Shown here: piece after piece, positions 24,879 through 32,496 of the stretch
Position numbering within the stretch: the stretch's first letter is position 1
Layout: each line of letters begins with the position of its first letter
Assembly (NCBI RefSeq): GCF_042655305.1
Contig: NZ_JBHSLR010000002.1
Strand: one strand, 5' to 3'
Length of the DNA: 64,000 nucleotides
Origin: Arcanobacterium_A bovis
Lineage (GTDB): Bacteria; Actinomycetota; Actinomycetes; Actinomycetales; Actinomycetaceae
Notes under the pieces: model-generated
The model's database searches: none
What the model was told of the DNA's origin: nothing
Seen by the model: the letters and a program-made list of their open reading frames with translations, nothing else
Made by a program: the position numbers and the translations under genes

Positions 24879-27098
24879 ATGACCAAGCGCATAGCTCCAG
24901 AATCGGAGGCAATGGCTGGCAAAAAAGGCGTAAAGAAACGTCGCTGGAATTATCCACGAGCAGGTAAAGGGCGTGTTCAGCGCTGGCTTCCATCGTGGAG
25001 AGTTGTGGTAGGAACAATTCTTACTGGTATGGCTGTAGGCGTGGGGTTATTCGTAGGGCTCTATGTAACCACAGCTGTTCCAGAGCCTGATGATTTTGCT
25101 CTTGCGCAGTCCACCACTGTGTACTACTCCGATGGACAGACTCAGCTTGGTAGGTTTGAGCAGGTAAACCGTACCACGGTGAAAATGAAAGACATCCCAA
25201 AAACGATGCAGAACGCCGTCGTCGCTTCTGAGGATCGCACGTTTTATGAGAATAACGGTGTGTCACCTAAAGCAATTTTGCGTGCGCTTATCAACAACTT
25301 GCGCGGTGGTTCCACGCAAGGAGGTTCTACACTCACCCAACAGTATGTAGAGCGCTACTACACGGGCACAACAAAGTCGATTTTCGGGAAGGCCAAAGAG
25401 GCAATTTTGGCGATCAAGATTGACCGTTCCCAAACTAAAGAAGAAATCCTTGAAAACTACCTCAACACCATTTACTTTGGCCGTGGTGCTTATGGTGTTG
25501 AAGCAGCCTCGCAGGCGTATTTCGGCATTCCTGCCTCACAAATGACGCTTTCGCAATCAGCGATGTTGGTGGGCATTATCCCAGCTCCGTCGGCATGGGA
25601 TCCGGCGAAGAATCCGGAGCGGGCGAAAGAGCGTTTTAATCGAGTCATTAAACTCATGCTTGAAGACGAATGGATTACTGCTGAAGAAGCGAAGGCAGCG
25701 GCGTTCCCAGCTACGTTGGATCCCTCAACACGCAATAGCTTTAATGGAACAAATGGATATTTGCTTGCTGAAGTGCGAAAAGAGCTTATTGCCAAGGGTG
25801 GTTTCAAGGAAGATGAAATTGAAACCAATGGCTACAAGATTGTGACCACCATAAATAAGGATATGCAGCAAGGTGCGGTGGACGCCGTCGCCAGCCTTCC
25901 GAAAGATAGGCCAGTAAATAACTATGTTGGCTTGTACTCGATGGATCCCAACAATGGTGAAGTGCTGGCGATATATGGCGGCTCGGACTATATGAAACGC
26001 CAACGTAATACGGCTACGCAAGATCGGGCGCAGGCAGGATCTACCTTCAAGTATTTTGGTCTGCTTGCGGCTATCGAGAAGAAGATTCCGCTTACGGAAA
26101 CGTTCGCGGCTCCTGCCAAGCAATGGATTCCAAAGCTCCAAATTAATATTACGAACTCGGGAAATGTGGGCTACGGTTACCTAGATATTATTGAGGCAAC
26201 AAAATATTCTTCCAATACCGCCTACGTGAATATCAATGAAAAAGTTGGGCCGGAAAACACGCTCAAGATGGCACATAAACTTGGCCTTGCCGAAGATACG
26301 CCTGGTCTTGACGCTAATTTTGCCAATGTGCTCGGCTCGGCATCGGTGACGGCGAAAGAGATGGCACGGGCGTATGGCGTATCTGCCAGCGGTGGAAAAC
26401 TCGTTGATCCACATGTTGTTAGGCAAGTGACGAATAACAAGGGCGAAGTGCTTTATCGTGGGATCACAGATGGCACGCAAGTTATCACTACTGACCAGGC
26501 AACACTAGCAACGTATGCTCTTGAATCAGTGTTCTCGCCTGCGGGTACAGCTGAAGATGTTAGCTTGGGTAAGCGCCCTATCGCTGGTAAGACGGGTACG
26601 TCCACCGGTCCAGTTTCTGCTTGGTTCGTTGGCTACACGCCGCAGGTAGTGACGGCGGTGAATATGTTCCAGTCTGGTGCGAATGGTCAAGAGGAAGTTT
26701 TGACGCCGTTTGGGCGGGTTAAGACGGTGTTCGGATCAACGTATCCTGCTCAGGTGTGGGAAGACTATATGAAGGTGGCTACCGATAGCATGGAGATTCA
26801 AGATTTCCCAGATGCCACGAAGCTACTCAAATCTCAGCGTCCAAAGGTGAAGAAGGAAAAAACTCCGACAACGCCTACTACCCCGACAGATCCAAGTCAG
26901 CCAACCGTGCCGACTGTTGATCCGAATCAACAACCAGGAAATAACACTCCAGCTCCCGTGCCTGCACCAACACCGGCACCTGCGCCGGCACCGAGCCAAC
27001 CTGGAAATGGAACGGGTGGAAATGGTGCAGGCAATGGCAATAACAACGGTGCTGGTGGAAACAATGGCCAAGGGAAGAACGGTAATCCAAACGGTTAA
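24879..27098 (+). CDS. Class A penicillin-binding protein (transglycosylase/transpeptidase)
   Basis: A 739-residue bifunctional peptidoglycan synthase, PonA1-like. A basic cytoplasmic tail and one membrane anchor (near 45-67) are followed by the GT51 domain with EDRTFYENNG and GGSTLTQQYVERYY. The transpeptidase domain has the active-site SxxK in AGSTFKYFG, SSN in SSNTAYVN, and KTGT in AGKTGTSTGP. The tail is low-complexity: Pro/Thr/Ala (about 655-700), then Gly/Asn repeats. The rpsF operon follows, the same neighbourhood as mycobacterial ponA1. Confidence 0.95.
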   Translation: MTKRIAPESEAMAGKKGVKKRRWNYPRAGKGRVQRWLPSWRVVVGTILTGMAVGVGLFVGLYVTTAVPEPDDFALAQSTTVYYSDGQTQLGRFEQVNRTTVKMKDIPKTMQNAVVASEDRTFYENNGVSPKAILRALINNLRGGSTQGGSTLTQQYVERYYTGTTKSIFGKAKEAILAIKIDRSQTKEEILENYLNTIYFGRGAYGVEAASQAYFGIPASQMTLSQSAMLVGIIPAPSAWDPAKNPERAKERFNRVIKLMLEDEWITAEEAKAAAFPATLDPSTRNSFNGTNGYLLAEVRKELIAKGGFKEDEIETNGYKIVTTINKDMQQGAVDAVASLPKDRPVNNYVGLYSMDPNNGEVLAIYGGSDYMKRQRNTATQDRAQAGSTFKYFGLLAAIEKKIPLTETFAAPAKQWIPKLQINITNSGNVGYGYLDIIEATKYSSNTAYVNINEKVGPENTLKMAHKLGLAEDTPGLDANFANVLGSASVTAKEMARAYGVSASGGKLVDPHVVRQVTNNKGEVLYRGITDGTQVITTDQATLATYALESVFSPAGTAEDVSLGKRPIAGKTGTSTGPVSAWFVGYTPQVVTAVNMFQSGANGQEEVLTPFGRVKTVFGSTYPAQVWEDYMKVATDSMEIQDFPDATKLLKSQRPKVKKEKTPTTPTTPTDPSQPTVPTVDPNQQPGNNTPAPVPAPTPAPAPAPSQPGNGTGGNGAGNGNNNGAGGNNGQGKNGNPNG

Positions 27099-27209
27099 AA
27101 CGCTTTAAGTGTGGCGGAATACGCAGGACTTTGCCGCGAGTTTTCGTGTAGAGTTGGCTCTTGCGTATAGTTTTGGCGAACCCTCGCGAAAACAGCGCAT
27201 ATGCATGAC

Positions 27210-27252
27210 CCTCCTGTCACGGAAAGACCGTGACCGTAAAGACCAAAGGAGG
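27210..27252 (+). promoter_or_regulatory. S6:S18 ribosomal-protein leader (autoregulatory RNA)
   Basis: A closing stem CCTCCT (27210-27215) pairs perfectly with AGGAGG (27247-27252), which is the rpsF ribosome site. Inside it GTCACGG (27216-27222) pairs with CCGTGAC (27228-27234) around AAAGA, followed by an unpaired side (27235-27246). This is the form of the S6:S18 leader motif: the S6-S18 complex binds it and shuts rpsF translation when in excess. The assignment is by visible structure and position. Confidence 0.8.
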
Positions 27253-27260
27253 TGGGTAAA

Positions 27261-27563
27261 TTGCGTAAGTATGAGATGATGATCATTCTCGACCCAGAGG
27301 TAGATGAGCGTAATCTACAGCCATACCTAGACAAGCTACTCGCAGTCGTCCCGGCCGAAGGTGGAATCCTTGACCAGGTTGATGTGATGGGTAAGCGTCG
27401 TCTGGCCTATGAAATCAAGAAGAAGTCCGAAGGTATCTACGTTGTTGTTTACATGACTGCAACGCCAGCAACCGCTCAGGAACTCGATCGCCAGCTCGGC
27501 CTCAATGAAGCCGTTTTGCGCACCAAGCTGCTCCGTTACGAGCCAGCTCCAGTAGAAGACTGA
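27261..27563 (+). CDS. rpsF: 30S ribosomal protein S6
   Basis: A 100-residue S6 beginning (M)RKYEMMIILDPEVDER, with GKRRLAYEIKKKSEGIY in the middle. I start at TTG 27261: the AGGAGG at 27247-27252 lies eight bases upstream and the protein start fits the family. GTG 27252 overlaps the ribosome site itself. S6 forms a heterodimer with S18 in the small-subunit platform. First gene of rpsF-ssb-rpsR-rplI. Confidence 0.97.
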   Translation: MRKYEMMIILDPEVDERNLQPYLDKLLAVVPAEGGILDQVDVMGKRRLAYEIKKKSEGIYVVVYMTATPATAQELDRQLGLNEAVLRTKLLRYEPAPVED

Positions 27564-27591
27564 GTTACAAAGTAACCAAGGGAGATTACTC

Positions 27592-28107
27592 ATGGCAGGC
27601 GAACCGATTATCACCGTAGTTGGCAATCTTACGGCTGATCCAGATTTGAAATATGTTGGATCAGGCACGCCAGTGGCTTCATTTACAGTGGCATCGACTC
27701 CACGTACGTTGAACCGCCAAACCAATGAATGGGAAGACGGCGAAGCGATGTTTATTCGTTGTACCGTGTGGCGCGAATACGCTGAAAACGTGACGGAATC
27801 TCTTTCTAAGGGAATGCGTGTGGTTGTGACGGGCAAACTTCAAGTCCGCAACTACCAGCGAAACGATGGTTCACAAGGCACCTCAATCGAGATGCAAGTA
27901 GACGAAGTTGGTCCATCTCTTCGCTATGCCACGGCAAAAATTACTCGCGCCCAAGGTGCGGGTAACGGTGCTCCCCGAGGTGACTTTATCCAGGGAGGCG
28001 GCCAACCGGCACGCGCTTCCTACGATGCTCCTGCCGGTGGATCGGCATATGATCCGTGGATGAAAGCTCCACAAGGATCGTCGTTCGACGACGCCCCACC
28101 GTTCTAA
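27592..28107 (+). CDS. ssb: Single-stranded DNA-binding protein
   Basis: A 171-residue SSB. The OB fold covers about 1-110, with ITVVGNLTADPDLKY at the start and FIRCTVWREYAENV. A Gly/Pro/Ala-rich linker follows. The acidic tip DDAPPF is the protein-interaction tail that recruits replication and repair partners. Ribosome site GGGAG precedes ATG 27592. Operon with rpsF and rpsR. Confidence 0.96.
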   Translation: MAGEPIITVVGNLTADPDLKYVGSGTPVASFTVASTPRTLNRQTNEWEDGEAMFIRCTVWREYAENVTESLSKGMRVVVTGKLQVRNYQRNDGSQGTSIEMQVDEVGPSLRYATAKITRAQGAGNGAPRGDFIQGGGQPARASYDAPAGGSAYDPWMKAPQGSSFDDAPPF

Positions 28108-28156
28108 GCATCATCAGACTTTTGATGTGTGAAAGATTGTTTCGCTAACGCGGAGC

Positions 28157-28180
28157 GTGTTTGCCAGCATTGGCAAACAC
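28157..28180 (+). promoter_or_regulatory. Perfect 10-base hairpin between ssb and rpsR
   Basis: GTGTTTGCCA and TGGCAAACAC flank a GCAT loop. No U-tract follows, so it is not a standard terminator. It lies in the 133-base gap and could be an mRNA processing or attenuation element that sets the S18/L9 to SSB ratio. Confidence 0.4.
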
Positions 28181-28240
28181 ATAGTGCTCATTGATGTGGC
28201 AAAACGTGTTTCACGCGTTGTGATTGAAAGAGGATTCAAA

Positions 28241-28477
28241 ATGGCAAAGCCAGTATTGCGCAAGCCAAAGAAGAAGGCCAACCCATTAAAGTCGGCCAAG
28301 GTCGAGTTGATCGACTACAAAGATACCGCAACTTTGCGTAAGTTCATTTCCGATCGTGGCAAGATCCGTGCTCGCCGCGTGACCGGTGTTTCTGTGCAGG
28401 AACAGCGCCAGATTGCTCGTGCAGTTAAGAATGCACGCGAGATGGCACTTCTGCCCTACTCGAGCTCTGCTCGCTGA
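28241..28477 (+). CDS. rpsR: 30S ribosomal protein S18, cysteine-free form
   Basis: A 78-residue S18. The conserved core is IDYKDTATLRKFISDRG, then KIRARRVTGVS and REMALLPYSSSAR. The N-terminal zinc cysteines of the C+ form are absent: the segment reads KKKANPLKSAKVELIDYKD with no Cys. ATG 28241 has GAGGAT upstream. The open frame extends 84 bases back but without similarity. It partners with S6. Confidence 0.96.
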   Translation: MAKPVLRKPKKKANPLKSAKVELIDYKDTATLRKFISDRGKIRARRVTGVSVQEQRQIARAVKNAREMALLPYSSSAR

Positions 28478-28495
28478 TAAGAGAGGAAGATAGAT

Positions 28496-28942
28496 ATGAA
28501 GATCATCCTCACTCACGAAGTAAAGGGTCTCGGATCAGCAGGCGACGTCGTCATCGTTAAAGATGGCTACGCTCGCAACTTCCTCGTTCCACGTGGCTAC
28601 GCCACTGTGTGGACCAAGGGTGCACAGAAGCAGATCGATCAGATTGCTGAATCGCGCCGCAAGCGCGCAACGGAAGACATCGAAGCAGCACGCGCACTGC
28701 GCGATGCTCTTGAGGCAGATACCGTTGTTATCACCAAGAAGGCTGGCGAAAACGGCCGTCTCTTCGGTGCGGTAACCACTGCGGATGTAGCTGTTGCAGC
28801 TTCTGAGCTCACCGGCAAGTCGGTAGATCGCCGCTCGGTAAACCTCCACACCACTGTAAAGTCGGTTGGAGACTACACCGGTGTTGTGAAGATTCACGAT
28901 GATATCGTGGCAAACATCAAGGTAAAGGTTGTTGCAGCCTGA
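28496..28942 (+). CDS. rplI: 50S ribosomal protein L9
   Basis: A 148-residue L9 with the two-domain form. The N-terminal KIILTHEVKGLGSAGDVV and GYARNFLVPRGYA bind 23S rRNA. A long helix of charged residues (KQIDQIAESRRKRATEDIEA) connects to the C-terminal domain with GRLFGAVTTADVA. Last gene of the operon, followed by a strong terminator. dnaB normally follows rplI directly, but here about 6 kb of minus-strand genes intervene. Confidence 0.96.
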   Translation: MKIILTHEVKGLGSAGDVVIVKDGYARNFLVPRGYATVWTKGAQKQIDQIAESRRKRATEDIEAARALRDALEADTVVITKKAGENGRLFGAVTTADVAVAASELTGKSVDRRSVNLHTTVKSVGDYTGVVKIHDDIVANIKVKVVAA

Positions 28943-29006
28943 GCTAATTAAAAGCTCACGCACAGCCACACGATAACGATCACGTTATTGTGAACAGTGC
29001 CTACTA

Positions 29007-29055
29007 AAGGGTGGTGGGTGAGAATCGGAAGATTCTCACCCACCACCCTTGTTTT
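29007..29055 (+). terminator. Strong intrinsic terminator after rplI
   Basis: Perfect 20-base arms (29007-29026 and 29031-29050) with a GGAA loop, followed by GTTTT. It ends the rpsF-rplI operon and stands between it and the convergent KstD-like gene. Confidence 0.92.
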
Positions 29056-29081
29056 ATCAACCACCGGTATAGCCAGGCTGA

Positions 29082-30827
29082 TTAATGGGCAACCACCTCT
29101 TGTGGCAATTGATCTGCGATCTCGTTAGCTGCAATATGGCCAAATACCAGCGCAGCACCAATCGAAGTTCCACCAGCGGTGTAAGTGTGACCAATGATAG
29201 ACTTCGTGGTATTTCCTGCTGCGTACAGACCTTCGATAACCGAGCCGTCTTCACGGGTCACCCGCGCCTTGGTATCGATTACCAAGCCGCCAGAAGTGCC
29301 GATATCACCTGGATACACTCGGGTGGCGTAGAACGGACCCTTCTTCACTTCACCAAGCGATGGATTTGGCTTGTGGTAGCGGTTGCCGTAGAAGCGGTCG
29401 TGCTCATCTTCGCCACGATGGAAATCTTCATCGATACCCGTGCGTGCAAAGCCGTTGAATCGTTCAATCGTCTCTGCGAGTTCTTTCGCTGGCACGTTAA
29501 TAGCCCGTGCAAGTTCCTCAAGGGTATCGCGGCGCACCACAGCACCAGAGTCGTAGAACTCTTGTGGAAGATCAACAATCGGCATGTATCCGTAGGCGAA
29601 CATGTACTTATTGCGGAATTGCTGGTCAAAGATGAGCCATGCCGGAAGATTTTCAGCCTCGCCTTCACCCTTTCCAAACTTACCGCCGTAGAGTCCCTGG
29701 CCAGCGGCGCAATAAGGAAGTGCTTCGTTCATGAAACGCTTGCCGCTGCCATTGACAATCAGGGTGTGTGGAAGCGAGCGGTCAGGAACAATAAAGCGCT
29801 CGACGTCGTCAATCACAATCGGAGTGAAGGACTTAACCTGCGGCAACTGAATCACAGGCGACCAAATCGCGTCCGCCATATTGTCGATCGCAGCGCCATG
29901 CTCGACGCCGATTTCGATGCCGTCGCCGGTATTGCCCTCTACGCCAACAGTCCACTCGCCATTGATGGGGTGGCGCTGATACTTCTGGCGCATTTCGGCG
30001 TTGCGCTCAAAGCCGCCACAGGCGAGGATGACGCCGTGGTTTGCCTTGACTTCAATCTCTCGGCCGCGTTGACCAAGTACAACGCCTGAAACACGATCTT
30101 TATTGAAGGTGAGATCCACAATCGCCGTCTCGAGCTTCACCTCGACGCCGCATTTGAGCACGTTATACATCATTGCGCCGGTGAGAGCAGCGCCCATGGT
30201 GACGATCTTCTCGCCACGCAGTTTCTGCTTGATATTGCGTGCTGTGAGCTTCGCGCCACGGATCAGTGGCTTAGGGTTAGTAGCGAAAAGCAACAAATCA
30301 GCAGAATCGAAAGAGCTGAGATCCACGTTGATTGGCGTGCGGAAGTACGACTTTACATGCGTACTCTCCCACTCGCCCAGCAAGCGCGTATCAAAAGCAC
30401 CGGCTTCCACACCACGACCCGTTTTGGCGGCGCCGGGGGCATTTAACCAGTAATCTGGATAGCCTTCCATATTGCGCCATTCCAGCTCAGGACAAGAGGC
30501 GGAGATGAAGTCCATCGCCTTTTGCCCCTCGATAAGGAAGGTATCGATCATCTCGTCGGATGTGCAGTCGCCAACGGTGGCTTTCAGGTACTGCCGACCA
30601 AGGTCGATAGAATCGTGTTTTCCAACTTGAGGAAGAACATTATTTCCCGGTACCCACACCATCCCGGCGGATTTAGAGGTGGAACCTCCCCATTGTGAGG
30701 ATTTTTCCACGAGGAGCACGCTCAGACCGCGACGTGCGGCAGTGAGCGCGGCGGAGAGTCCGGCAGCACCGGAACCCACCACTACAACATCATAAGCATC
30801 TTTGCTTGGAGCGGTATATGCGTTCAT
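29082..30827 (-). CDS. FAD-dependent dehydrogenase, 3-ketosteroid delta1-dehydrogenase (KstD)-like
   Basis: A 581-residue flavoprotein of the fumarate reductase/KstD superfamily. FAD motif VVVGSGAAGLSAALTAA with GGSTSKSAGMVWVPGN is the KstD-type variant. The middle SLPHTLIVNGSGKRFMNEA and the end GLYAAGNTTKSIIGHTYTAG also fit. The HTY with Gly four residues later aligns, as I recall it, with the catalytic Tyr and oxyanion Gly of KstD. No signal peptide or covalent-flavin domain. The substrate is unproven; other hydrophobic enones are possible. It follows the MFS gene after 65 bases on the same strand, so co-transcription is likely. The start ATG overlaps a TAGCAT-T-ATGCTA inverted repeat (30827-30839). 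Confidence 0.8.
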   Translation of the reverse strand: MNAYTAPSKDAYDVVVVGSGAAGLSAALTAARRGLSVLLVEKSSQWGGSTSKSAGMVWVPGNNVLPQVGKHDSIDLGRQYLKATVGDCTSDEMIDTFLIEGQKAMDFISASCPELEWRNMEGYPDYWLNAPGAAKTGRGVEAGAFDTRLLGEWESTHVKSYFRTPINVDLSSFDSADLLLFATNPKPLIRGAKLTARNIKQKLRGEKIVTMGAALTGAMMYNVLKCGVEVKLETAIVDLTFNKDRVSGVVLGQRGREIEVKANHGVILACGGFERNAEMRQKYQRHPINGEWTVGVEGNTGDGIEIGVEHGAAIDNMADAIWSPVIQLPQVKSFTPIVIDDVERFIVPDRSLPHTLIVNGSGKRFMNEALPYCAAGQGLYGGKFGKGEGEAENLPAWLIFDQQFRNKYMFAYGYMPIVDLPQEFYDSGAVVRRDTLEELARAINVPAKELAETIERFNGFARTGIDEDFHRGEDEHDRFYGNRYHKPNPSLGEVKKGPFYATRVYPGDIGTSGGLVIDTKARVTREDGSVIEGLYAAGNTTKSIIGHTYTAGGTSIGAALVFGHIAANEIADQLPQEVVAH

Positions 30828-30892
30828 AGCATTATGCTAGCGTGTTTTAGACCACTCGTGGGCAAAAACTGTGAATTTGAGTATTAGGTATT

Positions 30893-32386
30893 TTAATTCT
30901 TGGTGCTGAGCTTTGCTTTTACTCGAAAACTGAGGAAAACTGCGGCTGCCAGACCCAATGCGAGGAACACCAACGAAGCGATAAGTGCATTGATTGTTCC
31001 ATCGGTGAATAGCTGTGCAGTTGTGTGGGAGAAGTCCACGCCGATGGAGTGAGCCAAGATCGATCCGGCGAGTGCGCTTCCAGTTGCATTTCCGAGTTGG
31101 CGCACGGTGCTTTGGGTTGCCGACGCCGATCCGGCAAGTGTGTTGGGGACGTCGCCGAGCACTGTGGACGTTAGTTGCGCAGATGCTAAACCTAATCCAA
31201 AACCGTAGATTGCCAATGTGACCGCGATAGCTTGAGCAGACGGAGAGTTTTCAAGAAGAACAACTGTAAGCCCAACGCCTGCAACCTCTAGCAATAATCC
31301 GAGAATGACCACTTTGATAGCGCTGAACTTCACGGCTAATTGGCGTGCCATTCCACCAGCTAGGAAAGCTCCTCCAGCCATTGCCGCAAGCACCCAGCCT
31401 GACTCCAATGCGTCGAGGTGGAGCACCGAAACAAGGAAGAGAGGAATCACGAACACCAGCACAAACTCGCCTATTGAAATCATCGCTGCGGCAATATTTC
31501 CAGTGCTGAAGCTCGTAAATTTGAAAAGAGAAACATTGAGAAGTGCGCTGCGATCCAAGCGTGTTTGCCGAGTTTCCCACAGTAAGAACACAGCGATGCT
31601 CACAATCCCGACCGCAAGAGCGATAGGAGCAGCGGAGATGTTCCAAGGCCATGTGAATGATCCGATTTTGAGTGGCTGTTTAACATCCCACCAGCCGAGT
31701 GAGTTTCCTTCGATTAAGCCAAAAATCGTGAGCCCGAATCCCACAGCGCTGGTAGCAAAACCAAAAATGTCGAAGCTGTTGTGTACTTCGCCGCGAGTGT
31801 TGCGGATGAAGAATAGTCCAAATCCCACCACAAATATGCTGATCGGGATATTAACAATGAAGATCCATCGCCATGAATACGATGTTGTAAGCCAGCCGCC
31901 AAGAAGTGGGCCGATAGCAGCGGCGCCAGACATAACTGCACCCCAAATGCCGAAAGCGGTAGCGCGATCCTTTCCGCGGAAGATTGCATTTACAGTGGAT
32001 AACGAACTGGGCAGAACCATTGCGCCGCCGATTCCTTGAATGGCGCGAGCCGCAATAAGAGTTCCGGTTCCGCTGGCAAGTGCTGCAAGTAGCGAGCTAG
32101 CTGCGAAGATGACGATACCGACGAGGAAAACGCGCTGGCGCCCACCGGCGTCGGCAATTCTTCCGACGGCGAGAAGTAGGGCGGCGAACACGACGGAGTA
32201 GAGCGAATTGACCCACTGTGCGTCGGTGAGGTTGAGGTGGAGATCTTGGATGATTGAGGGGAGTGCTACGCCGACGATGGTGCCGTCAAGCACGATCATT
32301 CCGAGTCCGACGGCGAGAATCGCCAGGCCAAACCAGTCTTTGCGGCTCGTTGGCGCAGGTGTTGAGGTAGAAGTCTTTTCGTTCAT
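30893..32386 (-). CDS. DHA2-family MFS exporter (14 transmembrane, QacA/EmrB type)
   Basis: A 497-residue exporter. Helix 1 carries VLDGTIVGVALPSI (motif D1), the loop 2-3 GRIADAGGRQRVF (motif A), and helix 5 WGAVMSGAAAIGPLLGG (motif C of antiporters). About 14 hydrophobic segments are countable. Family members export drugs, bile salts, dyes or lipids by proton antiport. The promoter is bracketed by two identical palindromes (32422-32496), so a dimeric repressor likely controls it. It lies downstream of the MATE gene and upstream of the KstD-like gene, same strand. Confidence 0.9.
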   Translation of the reverse strand: MNEKTSTSTPAPTSRKDWFGLAILAVGLGMIVLDGTIVGVALPSIIQDLHLNLTDAQWVNSLYSVVFAALLLAVGRIADAGGRQRVFLVGIVIFAASSLLAALASGTGTLIAARAIQGIGGAMVLPSSLSTVNAIFRGKDRATAFGIWGAVMSGAAAIGPLLGGWLTTSYSWRWIFIVNIPISIFVVGFGLFFIRNTRGEVHNSFDIFGFATSAVGFGLTIFGLIEGNSLGWWDVKQPLKIGSFTWPWNISAAPIALAVGIVSIAVFLLWETRQTRLDRSALLNVSLFKFTSFSTGNIAAAMISIGEFVLVFVIPLFLVSVLHLDALESGWVLAAMAGGAFLAGGMARQLAVKFSAIKVVILGLLLEVAGVGLTVVLLENSPSAQAIAVTLAIYGFGLGLASAQLTSTVLGDVPNTLAGSASATQSTVRQLGNATGSALAGSILAHSIGVDFSHTTAQLFTDGTINALIASLVFLALGLAAAVFLSFRVKAKLSTKN

Positions 32387-32421
32387 ATAAATTTGCCTAA
32401 CAAGATAAGAAAATATGATTT

Positions 32422-32496
32422 AGCGACACTGTGTCGCTTACAGAATATATACTGCTCCCCGAACGGTATATTGTCAAGATGGCGACACTGTGTCGC
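32422..32496 (-). promoter_or_regulatory. MFS promoter bracketed by two palindromic operators
   Basis: AGCGACACTGTGTCGCT (32422-32438) is an 8-1-8 perfect inverted repeat. GCGACACTGTGTCGC (32482-32496) is the same 15-base core again. On the minus strand a TTGACA -35 occupies 32477-32472 just inside the upstream copy. AT-rich -10 candidates (CAGTAT, then TATATT) follow at 32454-32444, before the downstream copy. Two operators 60 bases apart centre to centre suggest strong repression, perhaps with looping or cooperative binding. The upstream copy overlaps the MATE stop codon. The regulator is not in the neighbourhood. Confidence 0.75.

Noticed and set aside
29085..30089. Long plus-strand open frame of 334 codons inside the KstD-like gene
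   Set aside because: It lies antisense to a clear flavoprotein gene with all motifs intact and has no similarity of its own.
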